Positions 44,901-56,934 of a DNA stretch of 64,000 nucleotides are shown piece by piece (the stretch's first letter is position 1; every line of letters begins with the position of its first letter). Source of the stretch: Ilex aquifolium. Taxonomy: Eukaryota; Streptophyta; Magnoliopsida; Aquifoliales; Aquifoliaceae. The notes below the pieces were generated by a model. It was not told the origin of the DNA and searched no databases. It worked only from the letters and a program-made list of their open reading frames with translations. Location: positions 1,240,001 to 1,304,000 of the forward strand of contig OX637410.1 of the NCBI GenBank assembly GCA_951799425.1. The letters are read 5' to 3'. The position numbers were made by a program, and so were the translations under genes.

Positions 44901-47350
44901 TGTAACGCCCCAAAAACCCCCTTGGGTGACTTACATTCTAAAAACCATTCACCTCATGAGAGCACTAAATAAATCTATAAAATAAGGAAGTTTCATTCAT
45001 CAACCATCGATATTTTAACAAAATTCGGGCAGAGTCTCCTTTGTACGGGGAGCTCTACCCAAAACACAACCTGTACAATTTAAGCTACAATTGACCACAC
45101 CGGGTCCCCATATGCCTCATAAGATAAAATTTCATTCAACATATATCATATCCACACTATCATCCCAAAAGAATAGGTCAAACAATGGCATTTACATTCC
45201 CAAAAGAATTACACTTAAACTTAGCAGCGGAATACAAAATAAACTAGGTTTCACTGTATTCAAGAGAGTATTCTAGTCTAGTGCAAAAGAAAAGGGGTCG
45301 CTCTATGCGTCTACCTCGGGATCCAAACTCCCGTCAATTGGAATCTCCCACTGAGCAGGCTCCTCGTCTCCTAACTCCTCCTCGAGTACATAATCTGAAA
45401 GGTGGGGAAGTAAGGGGGGTGAGCACAAGGCTCTGTAGGAGGATCCTTCCAAACCCATTCAAGGTTTTGAAATCAAGTAAAACAGGTAGGTCACATTTCG
45501 CACATACATATAAATGAATTTTGAAATAAAATAAGGACATTTTAAAGGAGATCTCAAGTTTGTACAATAATAAAGAATTGAAAGAGAATAAAACCACGTT
45601 TAATTGACAAACAATTTCCAACATAATCCACTCCACCATACACCATTTCCACAAGTTATCGCGGCATCCCATACTACCCGAAACTCTTGAAGAAATAATA
45701 TTTGGTACAATGAACAATAATTTCTATTTGGTACCACTCAAGTAGGTTGTCGCTTCTCATGAATCTACCCGACGATTCTACCTCGTTCACCCATTTCCAC
45801 TAACAATCACAGACCAATTTAGGAAGGGCGTGTACCGTCTCATACGGCATTGACGAGATCCTCCCAAGGTGTCTAGTATACTAACCCTTTTCCCCGGTAT
45901 CCGTGAACAATAGTGGTCACTGTCACCACAATGATCCACTACGAGCATTAGGCAACCGTCTCACCCCCCATTGGGATAAACTAACCTCTAACGCTCTACG
46001 GCAGTTTTCGAAGGTAATCCAAGTCCTTCACAACACCATACACAAGAGTGACATACCAACAATATACTCAACCTCATATACAAGCAAATTCCATGATTTT
46101 CCCCAATTTTCACAAGCAAGATACATAATAGTACAATTTAAGAAAACATACCCATTTCGCAAATCATGTTACAAGAGACAAGTTTAAAGGAAATAAGCAT
46201 GAGATCATCAATACAATCATTTTACTACCCAACACAAAGTTCTAGAATTTTCAAAATCAAGATGATGTGAAGATATAGAGAAAAATCCATATTTCCCCAA
46301 AAAACTAGAGTTTGATGGATTTCCAACCATCATTTTGTTCAAATCATGTGAATGTTTGTAAACATACCAAGGAACAAGGAACCCATAACAAATACATACT
46401 ATTAAGAGCCAAATTCTACGTGTATAATAACTCTAACATCAATGGACAACAATGGAAGAAAACCCTACCTCAATGTTCTTGAAAACCTAGGTTTAGTGTG
46501 AAGAAGATGAAGATTTGATCTTGAATCACCCTTGAATCTCTTGTTTTTTTCCTTCCTTTCTTCCTCTCTAATGCTCTCTAGGGTTTCAAGAGGTGTGGGG
46601 GTGTGAGGGGAGTGAAGGAAATGAGGGCAAATGGGCTGAATCTGTGTTTTAAACACAGCAGTCCGCGAGTTTACTGTTCATGGCTGAATTTTGGGTTTTC
46701 TCCAAAATTACGGTTTTGCCACTAAAAATCTCCAATTTGATCCGTATGACTACCCTAAGGTTTTTCGACGTTCCGGATTCATTTTTAATGTTATTTTAAC
46801 CTAAAAATATTTATTTTTATGATTTATTTCAAAACTAAAATAAATTTACACTCGAAACATTAAAATTACTATCCAAAGAATACCAATGCAGATTTTTGGT
46901 CAACTTCGGAGAATAAACTGATTTGACTCAGGTATTTCTAGTATGTGTGACCTATATGGTTGGAAAGATATACGAGTTAGGGTTCTAACAAAAATAACGG
47001 TGCGCAATTTGGACTTTCCAACAAAGAGTTATGATCAAATTGGTGAAAGGTAGTCTGCCGGACTGTTTCGACATCGCTTCGTTATCTGGGTATAACTCTC
47101 TCATCCGAGCTCCGATTGAGGTGATTAAAGATGACATGGAACGCTAAGAAAGAGTTCTAAAACTTCCATGTTTTGAGTTTTGAGAGATATTGATTGTATC
47201 AAGGTCGAAATTGGGTTTGAAGTTGCAGCTAGTGCACTGTTCACTTGCACTGTTCATGTGCAATGTTTATTTTATTTTTACGTCATTACATATATAAGAA
47301 TCGATAAATAAGTACATTACTATATTAATATAAGCATGTGGGGTTTTACA
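44901..47350 (-). mobile_element. Solo LTR H, related to G and I, minus orientation (2450 bp)
   Basis: On the minus strand it starts TGTAAAACCCC (47350) and ends GGGGCGTTACA (44901), with exact TSD ATTTT (44896-44900 and 47351-47355). Its downstream half aligns with the LTRs of G and I; its upstream part differs. It has no ACCGGT array but has the 17-bp palindrome CTGTGTTTTAAACACAG at 46642-46658, where G and I have their TTTAAAA box. Confidence 0.93.
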
Positions 47351-47355
47351 ATTTT

Positions 47356-48108
47356 GTATTTCTATTGCCATAGGATTCATTTACACTTCTTGCTCGTCTA
47401 TAGCAATGAGGAGTGAGTAGTCTTTCTTATACTCTTTATTGAAGGGTGAAGACATGTGTAATATTTTTTAAGTAATGAAAATGCCGAAGTTTTATTTATA
47501 CTTTAATGTTTATACCTCCCTTAAATGATGGATAGTTCTCAATTATGTTTTGTACTATGTATTATTATAACTTAGGTTATGCTCATGGTTATAAGTACCG
47601 AGCTAGACTTATTGTTATTTACCATATCATGTATACTCTACGATGTACTTCATGCATGATATAATGATGCACGTAGTTGGGATTTATGTAACAGTCCGGA
47701 GATTGGTTATAGACGGGTTAAGTCTTTCCATAGTCATTTTTTTCGATTCAATGCATAAACCGGAACTCCGTCTTCATTAATTCATAGACCTTCCAATTTA
47801 ACAGTCATAGTAAACCTTTTGAAAGTTTCACCTTTGGTTTTACTAAGGTTATTTGGTTGTTGTATGGTGCATAGACCTTTCGGCTAACTTAACCGTTGCT
47901 GTGATTTAATTCAATATATACATCAGACCTACCGGTTAACTTTTTGTTGACATCGGAGTTAATTGATGTAAGGTGGCATTTTCACAGTCAAGCACCCTTT
48001 CTATTTTAAAGTTCTAACAGATAGCTCATTGTGGATTCGACCTCAAACTTCACTGATAATATTACAACTTGACCACTTATACTTTGGTGTACGATTAAGA
48101 TCAAGTCA
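47356..48108 (+). mobile_element. Element F 3' LTR, segment 3
   Basis: Aligns with F 5' LTR 22430-23313 (CTTGCTCGTCTATA, GGTGAAGACATGTGTAATAT, GACCACTTATA blocks) and ends CAAGTCA at 48108. Confidence 0.85.
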
Positions 48109-48301
48109 TCTTCAATTCACCTAATCAATTTATCAAGCATCAGAATTCGGCTCAATCTCCCTATTTTATCTAATAAATCAACCAAACACAAAAAAAAACC
48201 ATCAAAGCATAAAATCAATAAGATAAACAATAATTAGCTCAAAATAAATGCAAGTTATCATAACTGTCAAGTAAAGAATTGGTAAGTTACATGACGAATC
48301 A
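48109..48301 (-). mobile_element. Element J LTR, first 193 bp (minus orientation)
   Basis: On the minus strand an LTR-like start TGATTCGTCATG at 48301 follows a G-rich tract (TTTGGGGAGTG on minus, 48302-48312), as in F. The rest of the LTR is replaced at 48108 by the end of F. So J is a minus-strand Tat/Athila-type element whose 3' LTR has been cut. Confidence 0.65.
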
Positions 48302-48980
48302 CACTCCCCAAACTACATCTCACCAGTCCCTAATAGGATCAGTTCATAAACAAAACTAATTAAAATAATCTAACAAAACTAATCAAATTTCGTCAGATTC
48401 GCAATTGCATTTAGCGTATGCAATAAGCCTTTAAACCCCTAGGTCTCCCCTAGTGGACAAGTTATAGTATCGTGAAGGTTTCAAGTAAAGATACCTACAA
48501 ACTTCCATTAATTTGCCTACTGCTTGAATTCATCATATAACTTAACCAATAATCAAATGTTGGATATAAATAAAAATATGAATAAGTGCATGCACAGTTA
48601 AATTATAGAGACACGGATTATGCAACAATATTTACAAATCTCGTCCCTATTGAAACTTGTGTGTAGTGTGAAAACGATCCGACAAGAGTAGAGAATCAAT
48701 CAAAAATACATTACCTTTCTACTATCCACTGCTAGCTTCAAATCAAGTCTACATTGTTCTCTCAACAATTAGTTCACTCCGATTATACTAGCTAATTCCC
48801 ACCATTTTTCCATATGTAAGCAGAATTATTATAACAAAGACACAAGATAACTCACATATGACTATGACAATGAACGTTATCTCAATAGAAAGGAACTTAG
48901 CATAGTTTCTTGATCAAAAATCAACTCAAAACATATCAAACAATCATCATCATCTTCCTCGCCCACACAAGTCATGTATT
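48302..48980 (-). other. Element J PPT and 3' non-coding region
   Basis: On the minus strand this corresponds to the 3' end of F: a PPT-like tract (48302-48312) and the conserved block (48404-48504). No ORF is supported. Element D interrupts it after GTATT (48976-48980). Confidence 0.62.
48404..48504 (-). promoter_or_regulatory. Conserved non-coding block before the PPT (element J)
   Basis: Minus-strand counterpart of 36105-36205 in F, with matching AAGTTTGTAGGTA, AACCTTCACGA, ACCTAGGGGTTTAA and TAAATGCAAT blocks. It lies about 100 bp from the PPT. Confidence 0.55.
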
Positions 48981-51497
48981 TATAAAACCCGAAAAAATTA
49001 ATACTTAATTAAAAAGGGCAAAACGGTAATTAGTTATTATGGTACGGATAAAAAATTCAAATTCCTTTAGAACCCGAATGATGAAACAATCTCACCATTG
49101 GATTTGTATCGCAAAATCTAGCTGCCCAGTCAATTTTCGTCGAATTCTTAGGCAATCGGATTTTTTACATTTTACGAGGCAATCAGGCGTCGTGCGATAA
49201 AAATAAACAGGATCAGATTTTATTCGCAGAACCTGGAAAATAATTTAAACTTAGTTCAATAAAAATGTACTAAACTTAATACAGAGCAAAATTTAATTGA
49301 TTCGAATAAAATTGGACCAATTAAAGAGGGATGTGTGGCGCAACGAGGGCCAAACACTTGAAGAGTATTTAAATGGGAAAAAAATATATTTTTCCCCATT
49401 CTTTACCTAAAAATTTTGGAAAATAGAGAGAGAGAGAAAGAAAGAAAATCTCAAAGTTCTCCTACCTTCCTTGCTTGATCTGCCAAGATCCAACTGTTGG
49501 ATCTCTTCGGGCCAAGAGTTAAAGTCGCTCTATGCAACGATAACTACGCAATCATACCAAAAATTGTGATTTTCTCCAAAATACAAAGACAGGAATTTCA
49601 GGATAAAGCTTGGAAGGCCTGATTTGGTGTTTTCGGGGCTTCTACTACGCGGACATACACTACAAGAGGTAAGGTTCCCTCTTATTTAGGTTTATTTTCA
49701 TCCTAGGGTTGAGATATGAAATGAGTTGGGTGATTGAGATGAATTCTCATGTATAGCACACACCTAGTGTAACTAGAATATGAAAAATGAGTATGAGAAC
49801 ATGTTAAAACCAATTCTTGCATGATTTGAGTTTGATGAAATTGCTTGATTTGGATTTCATGAAATTGATTGTTGGGCATGCTATGTGTTTACCTATTTTT
49901 GCCTACTAGTGTTTGATAAAATGCTTATAAATTCAAGTATATTAATTGGATTGAAATCATATGTGACATGCTTGTGAATGTTGTGGAAAATGACATGTTT
50001 ATAATATGCTTTATGATATGATGAACATAATGATATGAATTACAGTTGTACATTACATTTGTATATGCACGGGTATAATCGCATTCATGGGCATTCGACG
50101 TGAGTGTGGGTGCGTGTGCATGTTTTTAATCAAACACCATCCTTAGTGGGTTGATACGTGGGCTCGAGAAAGTTGGACTAATGTTCAACTGAGTCACATG
50201 AGTTGCATTGACAATACGTGTCAAGTATAGCAAGAAGGGATAGATGCTCCATTGGGTGTAAGACCCGGTTACTTGGTTTATTCACTTGCTCAGAAATGAA
50301 ATTCCAGAAAAGTGTGTCGGTGTACTTGAAAACGGAGGTGTGATGCCCTCAAATGCTGTGTTGGTTTGGTAAACCGTTGGTGTGATGCCCATAAATTACC
50401 TACCCAAGAAAGACACAAGATTTTATAAAAATAGTGATTGGATGTCTAACATGAATGACAAAGGCTTGGAATGCCCGGATGTATAAGCATGGCATAGCAT
50501 GTGTTATGAGAGCCGGTTGGGGCTCGAGTGTGCATTGCATGCGTGAGTTTTAATCTCATGACATGGCATGGAATTGCAGCATTCATTTATGAAAAATATA
50601 TGTTTGAATGGATGCTTGATATGATGACTTGCATGTGACATTTCATATCCATCTGAGTTGGGAGTGACCTCCTAAGGAGATACTTTATTGAGTTTGGCTC
50701 ACGTTTTATGGGAATACATTTCAGGTGTTGGACATGCTCTAGCGGACAGCTCTCACTTAAGCCCGTGTTGACAAAAGAGCTGGGCTATGGCTCTTGAATT
50801 ACATTTTGTAGTCACTTGTATATTTCTATATTGGCCTTGTATAAATTATGCACAAAACTTGTACTTTAACAAAGGCATGTAATGGGAATCTCTTGGACAT
50901 TATTCTTTTGTAAGCAAATGAATGTAATGGATGTTTTATGAGTTTGTAGTGTTAAAAGGGGAAATTTGGGGAAATCGAGGACCTAGGTACTAGTATCTCA
51001 CAGATACCTAGCTTCCAGTGGGCTCAAGTATCGGTACCTATGCTCACAGGTAGCGGTACTTCACTGACAATAGGCCCGAGCCCAGGTACCAGTACCAAGT
51101 CTTATAGGTACCGGTACCTGGCTTCCAGAGGGCTCAAGTACTCGTACTCCTTATCAGAAGTACTAGTACCTCTTCCCGAAAATTGGTTTTTTAACTTCAA
51201 CGTCTCCAAGGCTTCATATCTTTACCTCTTTTCTTTGGATGACCTAAATGGTTAAATTTTAAGTCCTATACTTTGAGATGTGGACCTTAGAATGATCGTA
51301 TGATTAATAGATGCATAGGTTATGTATTGAGTAGTGCTCTCGTGCAAATAAGACTCTGTCCGAATTTCATTTTGTTTTGATCCTGGTGAATAGGGTTTAA
51401 CGACATGGTATCAGGTTATACGGTATCCACGGGTATTTCGCAGGTTGATGGGTGATCAACTGGTCAAGAAATGACCCCCTAATTTTGGGGTGTCACA
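48981..51497 (+). mobile_element. Element D 5' LTR (2517 bp)
   Basis: Starts TATAAAACCCG (TG altered to TA; the 3' LTR has TGTAAAACCCG) and ends TGTCACA. AT-rich TATA candidates lie near 49385-49395, followed by a GA-run. Palindromes such as GGTACCGGTACC (51107-51118), with many decayed relatives, lie at about 50986-51175, close to the LTR end. The 71-codon ORF at 51040-51255 only reads through this array. Confidence 0.9.
50986..51175. repeat. Palindrome array in element D LTR (GGTACCGGTACC type)
   Basis: The perfect 12-bp palindrome is at 51107-51118. Variants include GGTACTAGTATC, GTATCGGTACC, GGTACCAGTACC and AGTACTAGTACC. Two longer units with GGCTTCCAG and GGGCTCAAGTA show a repeat of about 120 bp. 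C, of the same family, has a different flank (TCTACCGGTAGA) at this LTR position. Confidence 0.8.
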
Positions 51498-51500
51498 ACT

Positions 51501-51512
51501 TGGTATCAAAGC
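51501..51512 (+). other. Element D primer-binding site (tRNA-Met initiator type)
   Basis: TGGTATCAAAGC, one base different from the site in G, 3 bases after the LTR. Confidence 0.85.
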
Positions 51513-51847
51513 TTCAGTTCCCGATTACCTTGGGGCTTAAGGGTAGATTAGGTTAAGCCATTCCATTCATTATGCATTACATGTTATGTGCATTAAATGC
51601 TACATGTTTTGTGATATGAGATTATATGCATGATTAAATGTGTATAGGAATGAGACACTAGGGTTAGAAAACATAAACTTGGGGTCGAAAAAAGGAAAGA
51701 ATGAGAAAGTTTACAGTTTGGGCATCTGCAGGTAGGTGGCATAACTTATACCAGGGAGACAAGAGGAAAATTTCTAACATTTTAACTTTTGATCCCTAAC
51801 TTTGGGATACTAAGTTAGTGGTATATTGTTATCTTACGTGTGTGTAG

Positions 51848-53030
51848 ACGGCAAATAGAGGAAGAGGACATCACAATGATCGAGGGGGTGGACGAAACAA
51901 CCAACCACCATCACCAGCCTTTGACCAACAAGTCTTCATGGAGGCTATGGATGCAATGGCGGTCACTTTTGCACAAGCTAGCGCCAACATAGGCCACGGA
52001 GGCTCGAGCAACCTCCAAAAGTTTAAGGCACCTAAGCCACCAACTTTTATTGGAGGAGCAGATCTAATGGTGGCCGATCATTGGTTGCAACAAGTCGATA
52101 AGATCTTGGAGGTTATGGAGATCACATCTTATGCCACTAAGATAAGACTAGCAAAGTTCCAACTTGAGGGAGAGGCCCATCTATGGTGAAATTGGGCAAA
52201 GGCCTCAAAGAATATTGGGGCAATGATTTGGGAAGAGTTCTGTGAGCTCTTCATGGGCAAGTATTTCTTGTCAACTCTTCAACAAGTGAAAGTTTGGGAA
52301 TTTCTGGAACTAAAGCAAGTGACAATGACGATGTGATACGTGGCGAAGTTCATCGAGCTAGCCCATTTTTTAGATGATTACGTGGCCACATAATTGACCA
52401 AGGTGAGAAGATTTAAAGACGACTTGAAGTTGTCCATTTGAGGAAAGATTGTGGGTCACCGCCTACAAGACCTAGACTCAATGGTCCAGATGGCCATGAC
52501 TATTGAGAGGGAATTGGACGACGCTAAGAGCATCTCGGAGGCCGATGCTAAGGACGAGAAAAATGAGGGTCAATCCTCCAACACAAATTCGGGAAAGAAA
52601 CAGAAGGCCTCTACATCACAAGGGTCTTAAGGGTAAGGCAGGGGCTACCAAGGCTAATGCCAGAATCAGTTTTCCCAAGGAGGGAAAAACTTCAAAAGGA
52701 CATACCAAGGAGGCCAAAAGACATGTTACTTGTGTCATCAGTCGAGCCGCTTGAAACGGGATTGTCCTCAGAGGTGGGGATCCTAGAATTACAGGACATC
52801 TCAGTCCCAGTCATCAATGAGACCTCCAAACATTTTCATTCCTCCCTATCCCACCATGGGCCACAGAAGTCAGTTCCAGTTCAAGGGTGCTACACAAGCC
52901 CCTTCGCAATCAGGCCAAATGAGCCAAGGTTGAGATCGAGGATAGGGCTTGCAGGCAGGGACTTCAGGGACCTAGGGGCGAGTCTTCGCCATCACACCAC
53001 AGACTTAGTTAACGGATCAGTCAGTGATTC
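51848..53030 (+). pseudogene. Element D gag
   Basis: The start codon that is ATG in C reads ACG here (51848-51850), followed by the same basic Gly/Arg/Asn stretch. The core (PPTFIGGADLMVADHWLQQ, KIRLAKFQLEGEAHLW) is stopped by TGA at 52187-52189, where C has Trp. More stops follow (GKYFLSTLQQVKV, YVAKFIELAHF). The zinc knuckle reads CYLCHQSSRLKRDC (about 52723-52764): the usual Gly-His is Ser-Arg, so one zinc ligand is lost. The ORFs at 52503-52754 and 52657-53076 are other frames. Confidence 0.83.
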
Positions 53031-53600
53031 AGGGTACATTTCTACTCTCTCACTTATGGGCATGGGTGTGGTTTGATCCAGGTGCATCTTATTTATTCAT
53101 TGTTGCATCTTGTGTGAAAGATTTGGGCTTAAGAGGTTGAGACCTTAGAGGAGCCATTGCATGTGAATTCTCCCTATGTGCTAGGGTTTGCATTGATAAG
53201 ATATGTCGGGGTTGTGAGTTAAAGATCTCAGGGTTTCAACTCATGGTGGACCTTAGGGTTGGACATGTTAGATTTTGACGTCATCCTTGTGATGGTTTGG
53301 TTAGCAGCACACCGAGTCTTCATTGATTGTGATCGAAAGAGGGTCACTGCTTATATACTAGAAGGTGTCTGATTCAAGTTTCAGGGGGAAAAGCACAATG
53401 TTTTAACCCAAGCCATGTATGACTCTCGTTGGCATAGACAATTGATGAGTTGGTTTGCGAGCATTGCTCTTGAGGACAAAGCGAGACAGGAGTTGGGTCT
53501 ACCTCAGGTAGTTTGCGAGTATGTGGATTTTTTCCCAGACGAGTTACTAGGATTTCCTCCACATTAGGATGTCGACTTCTCCATTGAGTTATAACCCGGT
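53031..53600 (+). pseudogene. Element D aspartic protease
   Basis: The active site reads DPGAS at 53075-53089 (Pro for Ser) in WFDPGASYLFIVAS. Shifted remnants of the ILGMDWL-type segment and the linker to RT follow (VVCEYVDFFPDELLGFPPH-type sequence near 53507-53565). Broken by stops. Confidence 0.75.
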
Positions 53601-54410
53601 GCTTCCCCTATTTCTATGACACCGCATAGGATGACACCGGCAGAGTTGCAAGAACTAAAGGTCCAGTTGCAAAAGTTGTTAGACAAGGGTTTTATTAGAC
53701 CAAGTATGTCACCTCAGGGTACTCCGGTGCTATTTGCCAACAAGAAGGATAAGACCCTTAGAAAATCTATTGGCTACCGACAGTTGAATTGGGTCACTAT
53801 GAAGAACAAGTACCCACTATCGAGGATCGATGATATTTTTGATCAACTAAGAGGGGCACGGGTCTACTCCAAGATAGATCTGCACACGAGATATCATTAG
53901 TTTGAGGATTCGGGAGGTCGATATCCCTAACACAGTGTTCAGGATGTGATACAGGCATTTCGAGTTTATAGTTATGCCCTTTGATTTGACAAATGCTCTA
54001 ACGGCATTCATGGATCTCATACATAGGGTGTTCCAACCATATCTTGACAAGTTTGCCGTAGTCTTTGTTGATGACATTCTGATATACTTCAAGTCTGAGG
54101 AGGAGCAAGAGGGTAACTTGAGAACTATTCTCTAGACCTTGAAAGACCATCAGTTATACACCAAGTTCAGCAAGTGTGAATTTTGGCTGAGAAAAGTAAA
54201 ATTTTTAGGACACATGATGTCTGCTTCAGTTGTGTCAATGGACCTAAAGAAGGTTGAGGCAGTTATGAACTGGGAGAGGCCTAAGTTAGTCTTCGAGATA
54301 CACAGTTTCTTGGGATTGACAGGATATTATTGGAGGTTTATTGAGGACTTCTCACGGCTAACAGCCCCTATGACTAGGTTGACCATGAAAGAGGTCAAAT
54401 TCTAGTGGGA
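53601..54410 (+). pseudogene. Element D reverse transcriptase
   Basis: Open from 53616: [51 protein letters not shown] and [12 protein letters not shown], then a TAG near 53898. After a shift, VMPFDLTNALTAFMDLIH and the intact catalytic FVDD (54064-54075) are read. The thumb is open from 54139 to 54405 (KFSKCEFWLRKVKFLGHMM, FLGLTGYYWRFIEDFS). It is the best-preserved part of D. Confidence 0.87.
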
Positions 54411-54845
54411 TGACTCGTGTGAGATGGCATTCCAAGAACTGAAGACGCGGTTGACTTCAACTCATATTTTGATTATCCCAAAGAGGGGGAAAGGTACACA
54501 ATTTATTGCGATGCCTCAAATGACAGACCTGGATGTGTTCTGATGCAGTCTGGGAGGGTGGTAGCTGATGATTCATGGTAATTGAAGAGCCACAAGCAGA
54601 ACTACCCCACACACGATATGGAATTGACGGTTGTTGTCTTTGCCTTGAAGGCATGACACCATTATTTATCGAGAGAGCAGCTTTAGGTGTTTTAGATCAC
54701 AAGAGTTTGAAATACATCTTCACACAGCGGGACCTCAATATAAGGCAGTACAGGTGGATGGAGTTCCTAGAGGATTACAACTTCACTTTGCATTACCACC
54801 CTGGTAAGGCAAATGTGGTGGTTGTTGTGCTCAGCCAGAAGTAAC
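54411..54845 (+). pseudogene. Element D RNase H
   Basis: Readable: YTIYCDASNDRPGCVLMQ, then after two stops [16 protein letters not shown], and from about 54690 [20 protein letters not shown] and [20 protein letters not shown], the standard RNase H end of this lineage. Frameshifts separate the three parts. Confidence 0.83.
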
Positions 54846-56365
54846 AAGGAGTCTTGGCTAGGATAGCTTTCCAAGAATGGCAGATGCTCAAGATTGTGGG
54901 ACAGTTCGGGCTACACTACAGGGATCAGGCTTAGGACATTTTGGGAAGTCTGGTAGCTACGCCTTCCTTATTGAGTAGGGTGATCGAGTCCTAGGGGCAC
55001 GACACAAAGATATTTTCCATTAGGGACCAAGTATATTCGGGTACAGGTGACGAGGGTTGGGCTATTCACGCTGATGGTAGCCTTCGATTTAGGGCAATGG
55101 TCATGGTTTCCCAATCTACGGATCTGAGAGAGGAGATCCTCAGGGAGTTTCATTGCTCCCGTTTTGATGTTCATCCTAGTGGCAAGAAGATGTCCCATGA
55201 TCTTCGCCGTCATTATTACTGGAGTTGGAATGAAAAGACAAGTCGGAGACTTTGTTAGTAAGTGTCTCACATGTCAGCAGGTCAAAGCTGAGTACCAAAG
55301 ACCAGCAGGGTTGTACCAACCTTTGGAGGTGGTTGAGTGAAAATGGGAACACGTCACTATGGATTTTTTGACCCACTTACCTCGGACTTCGTGTGGGCAT
55401 GACACAGTATGGGTGGTAGTGGACCGACTTACGAAGTAGGTGCACTTTTTTGGCTATGCGGATGACATTCACACTAGAGGAATTCTACAGGTTATATATA
55501 CGGGAGATATTTCGGTTACACAAAGTACTCATATCTATAGTATTGGATCGGGATCTCAGGTTCATGCCTCACTTCTTGTAGAGCTTCCAGCGAGCTATGG
55601 AGACACAATTGATGATGAGTATAACTTTTCATCCCTAGACGGGCGGTCAGTTAGAGAGGACCATCCAAATTTTAGAGGACACACTTCGGCCATGCGTCCT
55701 TGACCTCAAAGGTAGCTAGGAGGAGCACTTACACGTAGTAGAGTTTGCCTACAACAATAGTTACCAAGCAAGCATACAGATGATACCCTATGATGCACTT
55801 TATGGGAGGTCGTTCCGTTCTTCGATATGTTGGATGGAGCTAGCACAGGGACCTTCCACAGGTCCAGACTTGATCAGGGACACCTCAGAGAATGTGGACA
55901 TGATACGAAAGGGTATGCTTATGGCTCAAAGCCGACAGAAGAGCTACGCCAATAGGTGGTGGAGTCCTTTGGAGTTCAAGGTTAGAGATCGTGTCTTCTT
56001 GAAGGTTATGCCTAAGAGGGGAGTGGTCAGATTCGTGAAGCGAAAAAATCTATCAACGAGGTATGTCGAGCCCTTCGAGGTACTCGAGAGAGTTAGTACA
56101 GTTGCTTACTGGTTGGCGTTATCATCAAATCTATCAAGTATTCACGTAGTGTTCCATGTCTTTGTGCTCTAGAAGTACACTCCAGATCCAACATATGTGG
56201 TCGATTGGGGTGAGCTGGTTGTTGATACAGATGGGACCTTCGAGGAGGGACCGGTTCGTATCTTGTTTGAGGATGAAGGTACATTGGAGCTTGAGGACAC
56301 TCTCCGTGCTACCTACCTGTTCGTATTTGAGGATGAAGGTACATTTCTTATAGTCATAAAGTAGT
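54846..56365 (+). pseudogene. Element D integrase with chromodomain-like C-terminus
   Basis: The finger and DDE core are heavily shifted but recognisable (HCSRFDVHPSGKKM, the RRHYYWSW region, [10 protein letters not shown]). From 55735, VEFAYNNSYQASIQMIPYDA and LYGRSFRSSICWMEL match chromovirus integrases, then FKVRDRVFLKVMPKRGVVRF and STRYVEPFEVLERV. The tail WGELVVDTDGTFEEGPVRI leads to a chromodomain remnant (LELEDTLRATYLFVFEDEG). Much of the chromodomain core is missing and a 17-20-bp direct repeat (56267-56286, 56327-56346) flanks the site. It ends near 56363. Confidence 0.8.
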
Positions 56366-56428
56366 AAATGACTTGTTGCATATATATTTTGCTATACATG
56401 CACGTGTGTAATATCGGGTACGAAATTC

Positions 56429-56444
56429 CTTTAAGGGGGGAGAA
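56429..56444 (+). other. Element D polypurine tract
   Basis: TTTAAGGGGGGAGAA directly before the 3' LTR start TGTAAAACCCG. Confidence 0.85.
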
Positions 56445-56934
56445 TGTAAAACCCGAGAAAATTATAACTTAATTTAAAAGGGCAAAACGATAATTAGCCA
56501 TTACAGTAGGGCTAAAAATCTAAATTTTTTCAGAACTCAGATGATGAAACAAAACTCACCATTGGATTCGTATCCCGAAATCTAGTTGTCCAGTCAATTT
56601 TCATCGAATTTTGAGACAATCAATTTTTTTGTGTTTTACGAGGCAATTGGGCGTCGCATGACTAAAATAAATGCGATCAGATTATATTCGCAGAACTCGA
56701 AAAATAATTTAAATTTAGTTCAATAAAAATGTACTGAACTTAACACAGTGCAAGATTTAATTGATTTGGAATAAAATTAGACTAATTAAAGAGAGATGTG
56801 TGGCGCAACGAGGGCCAGGCATTTGAGGAGTATTTAGAGGGGAAAAAATCAGATTTTTCCCCATTCTTTACCTGAAATTTTTGGAAGAGATAGAGAGAGA
56901 GAGAAGAGAAAATCACAAAGTTCTACCTCCTTCC
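56445..56934 (+). mobile_element. Element D 3' LTR, segment 1
   Basis: Aligns with D 5' LTR from 48981 onward. Interrupted by O after CTTCC (56930-56934). Confidence 0.87.

Larger units (their letters stand above)
21743..48108 (+). mobile_element. Element F: old Tat/Athila-type retrotransposon with four nested insertions
   Basis: 5' LTR, tRNA-Asp primer site, gag, protease, RT, RNase H, integrase, third ORF, PPT and 3' LTR are in order. Insertions I, N, G and H account for about 14.6 kb. The LTRs, starting TGATTAACCCTA and ending CAGGTCA or CAAGTCA, are clearly more diverged than those of B. The flanks do not give a TSD (AAAAT before, TCTTC after), and they belong to different elements (E on the left, J on the right), so the two ends may have been joined by recombination. 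Confidence 0.85.
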
